Shown here: in pieces, positions 1 through 8,060 of the stretch
How the letters are laid out: the number at the start of each line of letters is the position of its first letter
Position numbering within the stretch: the stretch's first letter is position 1
Origin: Chryseobacterium gallinarum
GTDB taxonomy: Bacteria; Bacteroidota; Bacteroidia; Flavobacteriales; Weeksellaceae
Assembly (NCBI RefSeq): GCF_001021975.1
Contig: NZ_CP009928.1
Location: 992,001-1,056,000, forward strand
Length of the DNA: 64,000 bases
Direction of reading: 5' to 3'
Program-made: the position numbers and the translations under genes
Notes under the pieces: model-generated
Databases searched by the model: none
Told to the model about the DNA's origin: nothing
Seen by the model: only the letters and a program-made list of their open reading frames with translations

Positions 1-1091
1 CACCATTGTCTGAAACCTGTCATCGGGTTATTGGAATATCCCGTGATGCTTCGGCCTCTTGTGTCCTGCAAAGTCATTGTAGAATAAAAAGTAGAGTGCA
101 ACTTAGGGGTCAGATCATAATTAACCTTTAAAGAGAAATTATTTTTATTGAGATGAGAATTAGGGATTAACCCATCAGACATCATATTTTCGTAAGTAAA
201 ACTAATATTTTTCCCTTTTTGTCCTTTTTCCAACGTTACACTATTGATATAGCTTGCAGGATTATTGAAAAACTTAATCGGTCCGTTTTTAGCAGCAACC
301 CAAGGAGTTGCTTTTCCATAATTAGGTGAAAAAGGATCAAATGAATCCCATTGATAAACTAATAAATTAGGGTCAAATTTTGGTCCCCAAGATGCATCAG
401 CATTAAAGTTAGCATTGTTTAAGCCGTTAGACGCCTGTGTTCCAAATTTTTGAGAATAACCGGCCCCATATCTAGTCTGGTATTCAGGAAAGGTTGATTT
501 GTCAATAAATCCTACCTGAATGGCAGACGAGAAGGTCACTCCCCAGGACCCGTCATCCTTTCCTTTTCCATTTTTAGTGGTGATTACAATAACCCCATTT
601 AAACCTCTTTCTCCGTATAAGGCAGATGCTGCTGCTCCTTTCAGTACGTTGATAGATTCAATGTCATCCTGATTGATATCAGAAAGGGCATTACCATAAT
701 CTATATTTTTTTCTTGAGTATTGGAATTATTGACAGGTGATCCGTCAATAACGATTAACGGGTTTCCTCCTCCTAACGTTTTCATCCCTCTAATCAACAA
801 ATTGGAAGAACCTCCAAAATTATTATTAGTCGTAACATTAAGCCCTGCTACCTTACCTGATAATTGTGCGGCAATATTTCCGGTATTTGTCGTCCCATCT
901 GAAAGCGCACCTCCTTTAATTTCCTGGGAAGCATATCCCAAAGATTTTTTCTCTCTCTTGATTCCAAGCGCAGTTACTACTACCCCTTCGATTTCTTTTG
1001 TTTTAAGAGTATCTTTCTTTTCCTGGGCATTCGCCACAGCAAGGGAGGAAGACACTACTAAAACAAGAAGACCTGTTGTTAGTTTCTTCAT
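1..1091 (-). CDS. SusC/RagA-family TonB-dependent receptor, N-terminal part (runs off window)
   Basis: N-terminal ~363 residues of an outer-membrane receptor that imports a large substrate together with a SusD lipoprotein, powered by TonB. The ATG at 1091 gives a signal peptide (MKKLTTGLLVLV... ending near ANAQ), then a region like EGVVVTALGIKREKK that leads into the plug domain, which contains the RGMKTLGGGNPLIVIDG and NVLKGAAASALYGERGLNG type motifs of SusC plugs. The CarboxypepD_reg domain that usually precedes the plug in SusC is absent. The signal peptide and plug start closely match the receptor ending at 3109, so the two are paralogs. No stop or frameshift is seen before the edge. The C-terminal barrel and the partner SusD should lie to the left of the window. 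Substrate unknown. Confidence 0.93.
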   Translation of the reverse strand, partial: MKKLTTGLLVLVVSSSLAVANAQEKKDTLKTKEIEGVVVTALGIKREKKSLGYASQEIKGGALSDGTTNTGNIAAQLSGKVAGLNVTTNNNFGGSSNLLIRGMKTLGGGNPLIVIDGSPVNNSNTQEKNIDYGNALSDINQDDIESINVLKGAAASALYGERGLNGVIVITTKNGKGKDDGSWGVTFSSAIQVGFIDKSTFPEYQTRYGAGYSQKFGTQASNGLNNANFNADASWGPKFDPNLLVYQWDSFDPFSPNYGKATPWVAAKNGPIKFFNNPASYINSVTLEKGQKGKNISFTYENMMSDGLIPNSHLNKNNFSLKVNYDLTPKLHSTFYSTMTLQDTRGRSITGYSNNPMTGFRQW

Positions 1092-1462
1092 ATCTAATCT
1101 AAATTAATTTTGTACCGTACAAATTTGTAAAACTTTATCAACAACACAAAGAAAAATTAAGAAAAAATGAAACATATTCAATAATTACGAAAAAATAATA
1201 TATAAAAAATAACAAATTAAGTTAAAAAAATATTTTTTAACAAAAATAAAGCAAATAAATATTATTTTTTTTCAAGAAATAATAACGATTATTAAAATTG
1301 ATATTGTCTATATTAAAAAAATAAGTCAACAAAACAATAAACTAATAATCAACACATTGAAATTAAAAAGTATAAAACAGGTTAAAAACAAACTATAAAT
1401 ACAATGCTATGCATATTAATTTTTTTAACAACAGAAAATCCATAAAAAACACCTTATAATAA
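1092..1462 (-). repeat. AT-rich SusC upstream region, copy 1 (homologous to 6037-6396)
   Basis: This ~370-base spacer aligns over its length with the spacer upstream of the SusC gene starting at 6036. Shared blocks include the promoter, an inverted repeat of the form GTTAAAAA...TTTTTAAC (1221-1241), a CTAATAATCAACA block and an ACAATGCTnnGCATATTA block near the distal end. I see no gene in it. Only the promoter-proximal ~35 bases should be transcribed, so the rest is probably upstream regulatory DNA or simply unrelaxed duplication. Confidence 0.7.
1120..1150 (-). promoter_or_regulatory. Promoter of the leftmost SusC gene (TTTG-N19-CAAATTTG)
   Basis: On the minus strand TTTG (1147-1150) is followed after 19 bases by CAAATTTG (1120-1127), about 29 bases before the ATG. 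The Bacteroidota housekeeping promoter is TTTG-N19-21-TAnnTTTG, so this matches with one change in the -7 box. The -7 box lies inside the perfect palindrome TACAAATTTGTA (1118-1129). The same arrangement precedes the other two SusC genes in the window. Confidence 0.6.
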
Positions 1463-1482
1463 AAAAACCGCCCGAAGGCGGT
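1461..1482 (-). terminator. Rho-independent terminator after SusD-like gene
   Basis: Six-base-pair stem ACCGCC/GGCGGT with a CGAA loop (1467-1482), followed on the minus strand by seven T. It lies ~30 bases past the stop of the SusD-like gene. Its core is identical to the terminator at 6391-6412. Confidence 0.9.
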
Positions 1483-1509
1483 ATATATGAATGTTATTAA
1501 AAATGTGTC

Positions 1510-3102
1510 TTAGTTTACATCCCAAATTAATTTGGTATTCATCTTATCTCCTCCGATAGCATTTGATGCAGCCTGATAATTAGCTGTATTTAATGTTTGA
1601 ACACTTGTCGGATAATATAGTCTATTAGGTAAATCAGTTAACCCGGAAATTAATGATGTAAATGTATATGTAGTTTGTCCGCCCGTTGTTGCAACATTCA
1701 GATTAGCTGTTTGCCCAGGCTTAAGTAAAGTATTTGGATAACCCGTTCTTCTATATTCCGCCCAGGCCTCATAAGGCTGCATAAACAAAGCAATATATTT
1801 TTGCGTAAGAACATTTTCCTTAGAAGCAGCCGGTAAGGCACTAACATATGTATTGATATCCGCGGGAGCTACACCCCATTTTTCCATAGAAGCTTTTACT
1901 CCATTTATATAATTTGCTTGCGACCAACCATTTTTTTCACTTAGTAAAAACTCAACTTCGGAATATTCCATTAAGACTTCTGTATATCCTGGTTTTAGGA
2001 TATTTTTGCTAAAGAAGTTAGCTGTTTCTGTTTGACTCGCTGTTAGTGAGCTAGGAATACCATACGGCATACCATTAAAATCATCAGGGTCTGTAGATTC
2101 AACAGATGTTCCGTCTAAAATATCACTTTGAGTGGTTCCCACAGGACTTGCAAATTTAAATAAACGTGGATCCAATGTATAATTTCCTGTCTGCCCTTTT
2201 AGAAGCTGTACAAAAGTCTTAGAAATTGCAAAATCAGTTCTAGTACGGAAATTATCAAATAATGGAGATGGATTCACAAGATTGTCTTCATATTTAAGCC
2301 CAACATTATCAGCATTAGAAGTCATTACACCAGAATTAATAGCATCAGTTATATGGGCTTCAGCTCCCGGAACTATCCCCTTCACTCTTGTTGCGATTCT
2401 CAATCTCAAAGAATTGGCAAATTTCTTAAGCTTAATACCTTTACTTACCCTTACGCCATTTTCTAAATATGAAAATAAATTATCTCCAGAAGTAAATACA
2501 GGTGAGTTAACATCTACCATTTCAGATGCTTCTTTTAGCTCTTTTAAAATATCCGCATACACCTTTTGTTGGCTTGCAAATTTTGGCTGTAAAGTTCCAT
2601 CAATATTCAATGCCTGAAAATCAGCATCTTTATTTCCGTATGAATAATATGGAATATCTCCAAAAGAATCCGCTAGAGTAAGAAATACATATGATAACAT
2701 GACTCTTGCCGCAGCAATCTGATTATTATTTGGACCAAAGTTAGCCATCTGTACTTTTGTAACAGGATCCGTATTCAAGTCTATAATTTGCTTATAATCC
2801 TGAGCTACTCTATAGGAAAAACTCCATAGAGAGACCCCTGTTGATAACCTGTATTGATATCTATCTTCCTCAGTATATCCAGTCTGCGCAGAATACTGCA
2901 CCCATGGTAATGTTATTCTACCTGATTGCCATTCATCTCGTGTATTATCCATGAGCTCTTTATTAGCACTGTTAAATATTCCATATGTCAGTGGCTTATC
3001 TGTCGAGTTTGGATTTATATCAATTTCATCGAATTTATCTGAACAGCTATTTGATACAACAGATATCGTCAGTACAGATAGTATTAAAATTATTTTTTTC
3101 AT
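1510..3102 (-). CDS. SusD/RagB-family nutrient-binding outer-membrane lipoprotein (SusD-like_2 type)
   Basis: 530-residue surface lipoprotein expected to cap the SusC channel encoded just upstream and to bind its substrate. A lipoprotein signal peptide ends in SVVSNSC with lipidated Cys20, followed by the acidic export signal SDKFDE. The body has the helical features of the SusD-like_2 group, including WVQYSAQTGYTEEDRYQYR near residue 70 and the C-terminal KYIALFMQPYEAWAEYRRTGYPN stretch read as several short motifs. The gene begins only 6 bases after the SusC stop at 3109, so the two form an operon ending at the terminator at 1461-1482. The ligand cannot be told from sequence; no glycan enzymes are nearby, so a peptide or other non-glycan ligand is possible. 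Confidence 0.93.
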   Translation of the reverse strand: MKKIILILSVLTISVVSNSCSDKFDEIDINPNSTDKPLTYGIFNSANKELMDNTRDEWQSGRITLPWVQYSAQTGYTEEDRYQYRLSTGVSLWSFSYRVAQDYKQIIDLNTDPVTKVQMANFGPNNNQIAAARVMLSYVFLTLADSFGDIPYYSYGNKDADFQALNIDGTLQPKFASQQKVYADILKELKEASEMVDVNSPVFTSGDNLFSYLENGVRVSKGIKLKKFANSLRLRIATRVKGIVPGAEAHITDAINSGVMTSNADNVGLKYEDNLVNPSPLFDNFRTRTDFAISKTFVQLLKGQTGNYTLDPRLFKFASPVGTTQSDILDGTSVESTDPDDFNGMPYGIPSSLTASQTETANFFSKNILKPGYTEVLMEYSEVEFLLSEKNGWSQANYINGVKASMEKWGVAPADINTYVSALPAASKENVLTQKYIALFMQPYEAWAEYRRTGYPNTLLKPGQTANLNVATTGGQTTYTFTSLISGLTDLPNRLYYPTSVQTLNTANYQAASNAIGGDKMNTKLIWDVN

Positions 3103-3108
3103 TTCTTA

Positions 3109-6036
3109 TTAAAATTTAAAGTTAACATTGACTCCAAAAGTCCTTGTTGATGGCAACGAACCACCTTCCATACCTTGAATATTACCCGATCCATAAGATG
3201 TATTCTCAGGGTCAACACCTTTAAAAGCAAGATTCCAGGCAAATAAGTTTCTAGCAAATGCAGAAATTCTGATCCCTTGGAAAGCATTACCAATAAGCGT
3301 CTTAGGTAAATCATAGCCAATAGTAATATCTCTTAATTTAATGTAACTTGCATCGAAAACATTTTGAGCATCAACCGTATTATAATATGTACTACCCCAA
3401 GTTTGAGCATCCAGAAGAATATCATTTGGAGTTCCATCTTCTTTTACTCCAGGAAGAATAACTCCAGCTTCTCTATTTCCATTTAATGCAGTTTCTTCCA
3501 GCATACCCGAATACATTCCCCACATATGTGTAGTTGAGAAATATTTCCCACCTTGTTGAATGTCAATTAAGAATGATAAACTTAATGATTTATACTTGAT
3601 AGTATTTCTAAAGCCCATATTATAATCAGGAAGGATAGATCCTAAAGATTTAATTTCAGAAGCCTTATAGAAGCCATTTTCATCTACAACTTTATTTCCA
3701 TTACTATCATACACATAGTCTGTTCCCAGAATCGTCCCATAAGCTTGTCCAACCTGTGCTACCAACTGAGCTCTAAATGGCGCATTTGTAAGTACATAGT
3801 TTTGTAAGTCCTGATACAGGTTCATTAATTTATTTCGGTTTCTAGCAAAGTTCCATGTCAGATCCCATGAAAAGTTTTCATTCTTAATTGGTGTAATATT
3901 CACCATAGCTTCAATTCCTTTATTGGTCATCTCCCCTGCATTTATTCTCTTAAATAAAAATCCGGTTGCAGGATCTACAGGAAGTGCAATAATAAGATCT
4001 TTTGATTTAGTTTCATAATAGGTAAAATCAACACTCAATCTATTTTTAAAGAAACTTGCCTCAAGTCCGAGTTCTTGTGTTGTTTTAACTTCCGGCTTAA
4101 TGTTTGGATCATTGGATGTGTTAGGGTTCGAATATTGTGGTGATCCATTGAAAGGCAGTCCGATTTCAGTATAAGTTAACCTGCTATAAGGAGCTGTTCC
4201 TGCAGCTATACTTGACCAACCGGCCCTTATTTTACCAAAAGACAACCAATCTGCTTGAAGTACTTTCGAAAAAACAAAACTACCCGTTACAGAAGGATAA
4301 AACTGATCATCATTTAGCATTGAGAACCAGTCATTTCTTCCTGTTGCTTCTAAAAATAACATATCTTTATATCCCAAAGAAACTGATCCAAATAAACTTT
4401 TTATTGATGAATGTTCAGAATAATTAGTTGCTAAGGAGTTCTCCCTACCATTATTCAAATTATATAAGCCTGGAATAATAAGTCCACCGACCGTTGTACC
4501 TCTTAACCAGCTTAATTTATTATCTCTAATGTTAAATCCGGCAAAAGCATTCAAACTAAAATCGCCCCAATTATTATTATAATGTGCCCTACCTTCATAA
4601 TTGAATTCAGAAACATTCCTTTTCTCAATAGAATAATTTGAAACTGCTTGTGAACCTACTGCCACTCTAGAACTTATATTTTGAGTATAGGTATCACCGT
4701 ACACTTTTCCAACAATATAAAAATTCTTATTAAAATTATATGTTAACCCTGCATTACCAAAGAATCTATTCCTGCTATCATCTGAAGTATTTTCATTAAT
4801 TGTCCAATATGGGTTATCTGAATACTTAGGCGCTCCGTTACTCCAGGAGGTTCTGTTCCATGTTCTTTGTGCACCATTTGCTAATTTATAATCTCTTAAT
4901 TTAGCAAAATCAAGGTTTCTTTGTCCAAATTGATAGAATTTTTGAGCTACAGAGTTATCTCCATATCCAACTTCCGGCCTATTAAATCCTTCTGTATGAA
5001 CATAATTAATAACAGCTTCAGCCTTTAATTTTTCCGATAATTTTGAATTCAAATTAATACTAAAATTATCTTTTTTAATTTTCGATGTTGGAATAATACC
5101 GCTAATATTAGTATTGGTATATGATAATCTAACATTTGTATCCCCAAAAGATTTTGCAACAGACAAGTTATTTGTATAAGTAACTCCTGTATTAAAGAAA
5201 GAATCAACATCTTTGTTCGGAGCTACCCATGGAACCGGTTTTAAATAATCATTTGAAAATTCAGGATCAAATGCATACCAAGGAAGATACATCAAGTTTG
5301 AATTGTATCGCGGCCCCCATGATCCATCTGTTTGATATTCCTGAATATTATAAGTAACACCATTGATAGTTTGAGTCGGCAATGTAAACTGAGAGCCTCC
5401 TCCATACAAATTTTGAAGTCTGGGTCTGATGTATATATTTTCAAAGGAAACTCCTGTATTTAACTGAATATCAGTTCTACCTTTTTTAGCCGATTTTGTA
5501 GTATATAATATAGCACCATTTCCTGCTCTTGAACCGTATAGAGCAGCAGCAGGTCCTCCTTTCAATACAGTTACACTCTCAATATCATCAGGGTTAATAT
5601 CAAAAGAAGCATCTCCATAATCTCTACCTCCAGCTCCTCTTTGGGTATCAATATTGTTAACATTTGAATTATCCAAAGGCACACCATCTACAATAATCAA
5701 TGGTCGGTTCTCACCAGTAATCGAACTAATACCTCTCATAGTAATTCTGGTAGAACCTCCCATTGTACTTGGCGCTGTAATCTGAACTCCTGCAACATTT
5801 CCAGATAATGCACTTACAGCATTAGTTTGGCCAGCATCAGAAAGAATTTCACCTTTTACTTCCTGGGAAGCATATCCAAGAGCTTTCTTTTCTCTCTTAA
5901 TACCTAGTGCAGTCACCACTACACCCTCAATCTCCTTAGTCTCTGTAACAGTATCACTTTTCTTTTGCTGGGCATTTGCAACAGCTATAGAAGAAGTCAA
6001 TACTAAAACAAGAAGACCTGTTGTTAGTTTCTTCAT
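3109..6036 (-). CDS. SusC/RagA-family TonB-dependent outer-membrane receptor
   Basis: 975-residue TonB-dependent transporter. I place the start at the ATG at 6036 (MKKLTTGLLVLV...), not at the TTG two codons upstream, because the signal peptide and the paralog at 1091 both begin there. A cleavable signal peptide ends near NAQQ. The plug domain (about residues 30-190) has MRGISSITGENRPLIIVDG and VTVLKGGPAAALYGSRAGNG motifs. The rest is the 22-strand barrel, ending in Phe (FGVNVNFKF), as needed for barrel assembly. There is no N-terminal CarboxypepD_reg domain. It forms an operon with the SusD-like gene ending at 1510 and is a paralog of the receptor at 1-1091. Confidence 0.95.
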   Translation of the reverse strand: MKKLTTGLLVLVLTSSIAVANAQQKKSDTVTETKEIEGVVVTALGIKREKKALGYASQEVKGEILSDAGQTNAVSALSGNVAGVQITAPSTMGGSTRITMRGISSITGENRPLIIVDGVPLDNSNVNNIDTQRGAGGRDYGDASFDINPDDIESVTVLKGGPAAALYGSRAGNGAILYTTKSAKKGRTDIQLNTGVSFENIYIRPRLQNLYGGGSQFTLPTQTINGVTYNIQEYQTDGSWGPRYNSNLMYLPWYAFDPEFSNDYLKPVPWVAPNKDVDSFFNTGVTYTNNLSVAKSFGDTNVRLSYTNTNISGIIPTSKIKKDNFSINLNSKLSEKLKAEAVINYVHTEGFNRPEVGYGDNSVAQKFYQFGQRNLDFAKLRDYKLANGAQRTWNRTSWSNGAPKYSDNPYWTINENTSDDSRNRFFGNAGLTYNFNKNFYIVGKVYGDTYTQNISSRVAVGSQAVSNYSIEKRNVSEFNYEGRAHYNNNWGDFSLNAFAGFNIRDNKLSWLRGTTVGGLIIPGLYNLNNGRENSLATNYSEHSSIKSLFGSVSLGYKDMLFLEATGRNDWFSMLNDDQFYPSVTGSFVFSKVLQADWLSFGKIRAGWSSIAAGTAPYSRLTYTEIGLPFNGSPQYSNPNTSNDPNIKPEVKTTQELGLEASFFKNRLSVDFTYYETKSKDLIIALPVDPATGFLFKRINAGEMTNKGIEAMVNITPIKNENFSWDLTWNFARNRNKLMNLYQDLQNYVLTNAPFRAQLVAQVGQAYGTILGTDYVYDSNGNKVVDENGFYKASEIKSLGSILPDYNMGFRNTIKYKSLSLSFLIDIQQGGKYFSTTHMWGMYSGMLEETALNGNREAGVILPGVKEDGTPNDILLDAQTWGSTYYNTVDAQNVFDASYIKLRDITIGYDLPKTLIGNAFQGIRISAFARNLFAWNLAFKGVDPENTSYGSGNIQGMEGGSLPSTRTFGVNVNFKF

Positions 6037-6396
6037 AATCAAATTAATTTTGTATTGTTACAAATTTGTAAAACTTTCTTAACAACACAAAGAAAAAAAC
6101 AAAAAATTTATACTTTTTTTAATAATTACGAACAAAAATTAAGTAAAAAACAATAAATTAAGTTAAAAAAACAATTTTTAACAAAACCAAAATATTAAAA
6201 CGTTACTTTTTTTTAAGAAACAATAACAATCGTTAACATCGACATTATCTATATTTCTTAAAAAAGAATACATACAACTAGCTAATAATCAACATAAAAA
6301 AACTTTTTTTACCCTTACTTAATAAATTAACCACAACAAAAAACAATGCTGCGCATATTATTTTCAATATTAAAAGAAGTAAAAGACACAAAAAAA
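6037..6396 (-). repeat. AT-rich SusC upstream region, copy 2 (homologous to 1092-1462)
   Basis: This ~360-base spacer between the upstream SusD terminator and the SusC gene contains no gene. It shares an ordered series of blocks with 1092-1462: promoter, GTTAAAAA...TTTTTAAC inverted repeat (6162-6182), CTAATAATCAACA, and ACAATGCTGCGCATATTA at about 6343-6360. The duplication therefore covered the regulatory region as well as the receptor genes. Confidence 0.7.
6061..6091 (-). promoter_or_regulatory. Promoter of the second SusC gene (TTTG-N19-CAAATTTG)
   Basis: Minus-strand TTTG (6088-6091), a 19-base spacer, then CAAATTTG (6061-6068) 25 bases before the ATG. The box is embedded in the palindrome TACAAATTTGTA (6059-6070), identical to the one upstream of the leftmost SusC gene. 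Predicted 5' leader about 20 bases. Confidence 0.6.
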
Positions 6397-6412
6397 ACCG
6401 CCCGAAGGCGGT
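6391..6412 (-). terminator. Rho-independent terminator after second SusD-like gene
   Basis: ACCGCC/GGCGGT stem with CGAA loop (6397-6412), then a T run on the minus strand. Same core as the terminator at 1461-1482. Confidence 0.9.
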
Positions 6413-6442
6413 TAAATATATTAAAGCATAATAAACTCAATG

Positions 6443-8047
6443 TTAGTTTCTAGCCCAGAATGGAGTATACTGATTTTTTGAAAATACATCAGCATTACTT
6501 ATTGCAGGAACGTTATTTGCATTGGCGATGTATTCTGAAAGAGGATACATTAATCTATTTGGTTTTGGATTGGTTGCAATGGTTGCAGAAAGTGTAACAG
6601 GGAAACCCGTTTTAGTGTAATCAAAGAATGATTGCTCCGGATTGACTCCCGTTAATGCAATCCATTTTTGAGTCATAATAGCTTCCATTTTGTTTGTATC
6701 AGTACCTGTCCATCCAAGACCAGGAACACTCTGTATAGCAGCAATATAAGCAGCAGAACCTGTTGCGCCAAAGAATTCATAAGAAGCAGTAATACCTGCA
6801 ACAAAATTTCCTGCAGCATTTGAGAAAAGGCTTGGATATCTTAGTGCAGCTTCAGCCTGTAAAAACTTAGATTCCGCTTTAGTCATAATAGGACCAGGTT
6901 TGGATGATGCCATTTTTACATATTCTGGAATATTCACACTACCATTTGGAAGTGTAGGTGGAGTTTCCTTACCTATAGTAATTCCATAGCTGAATCGGGA
7001 AACAGCAGTTCCAGATGGCACTCCTGGCTGCCCTGGTAAATTCCCTTGTCTAATGCCTAATACCTTACCTCCAATAAGAGAGAACATTCTTGATCTTCTA
7101 CCGTCAACAATTCCATTAAATTTTTGGTATACAGGACGTGTATCTCCCTCTATGTTACCATTCAAAATAATCTGAATATTTTCAGATGCTACATTTTCGG
7201 AAAAATTAGCTGCTCTGGTTCCTGAACTAAGATAAACATAATAATTTGTAAATGGGTTTTGTTGAGCATCGTTTGCAGCAGAATATCCAGGATTTTCAAG
7301 TACATCTTCATCAATAAATTGGGCACCACTTAAACTTGCTAATTTTTGATCTCTATAAGCTGCCATAGCACCTGTCACATTAGCCATTCTTAACAAATAC
7401 CTAAGCTCCAATGTATTAGCAAATTTCACCCATTTTTCATTATCTCCATGAAATACAATATCACTTAATGGAGAATCACCTGTACCCGTTTTTAATGCTG
7501 CAATAGCTTCTTCTATACTTTCAATAGAAGCTTTATAGATATCTTCTCCTTTATCATATTTAGGAGTAAGGTTATCCTGTCCTTTAAATGCTTCAGAATA
7601 TGGCATATCTCCGTATAAATCTGTTAATATTTGCACGTAGTTAGCTTTCATAATTTTAGCGATAGCCTTATGCTGAACGTATTTGTTAGTAGGATCGTTA
7701 AAAGTGATTACTTTATCCAAATTTGCTACTCCTCGGAATAAACCATCCCAAACATCACTGTAAAATGTATTGGATACATTAGGCTTATAATCATCAATAA
7801 ATGGAGCTCCATACACCAATGAATTACCTGCTGTTGCATTCATTACAACACTGCTGAATTTATTTAAAGATCTTCCCTGCACAGAATAACAAGATGTAAT
7901 TCCTACTGGAAGCATTTCTTCCGGTGTAACTTTATCTAATGCAATATTATTAGGATCATCGTTAATATCAAGATACTTATCACATGATACTGCTGTCAGC
8001 AACATGGAAAGAGATAAAAATACTGTAGTTACTTTTATAATTTTCAT
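6443..8047 (-). CDS. SusD/RagB-family nutrient-binding outer-membrane lipoprotein
   Basis: 534-residue SusD-like lipoprotein. The signal peptide ends in LLTAVSC with lipidated Cys22 followed by DKYLD. Motifs typical of SusD-like_2 proteins include NYVQILTDLYGDMPYSEAF (around residue 138) and a late KAESKFLQAEAALRYP helix followed by IMTQKWIALTGVNPEQSFFDY. It lies 13 bases downstream of the SusC gene at 8061-11090 and ends before a terminator, so it is the second gene of a two-gene operon. Expected role: substrate capture at the cell surface for that receptor. Ligand unknown. It is clearly diverged from the SusD-like protein at 1510-3102. Confidence 0.93.
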   Translation of the reverse strand: MKIIKVTTVFLSLSMLLTAVSCDKYLDINDDPNNIALDKVTPEEMLPVGITSCYSVQGRSLNKFSSVVMNATAGNSLVYGAPFIDDYKPNVSNTFYSDVWDGLFRGVANLDKVITFNDPTNKYVQHKAIAKIMKANYVQILTDLYGDMPYSEAFKGQDNLTPKYDKGEDIYKASIESIEEAIAALKTGTGDSPLSDIVFHGDNEKWVKFANTLELRYLLRMANVTGAMAAYRDQKLASLSGAQFIDEDVLENPGYSAANDAQQNPFTNYYVYLSSGTRAANFSENVASENIQIILNGNIEGDTRPVYQKFNGIVDGRRSRMFSLIGGKVLGIRQGNLPGQPGVPSGTAVSRFSYGITIGKETPPTLPNGSVNIPEYVKMASSKPGPIMTKAESKFLQAEAALRYPSLFSNAAGNFVAGITASYEFFGATGSAAYIAAIQSVPGLGWTGTDTNKMEAIMTQKWIALTGVNPEQSFFDYTKTGFPVTLSATIATNPKPNRLMYPLSEYIANANNVPAISNADVFSKNQYTPFWARN

Positions 8048-8060
8048 AATTTTTAATTTA

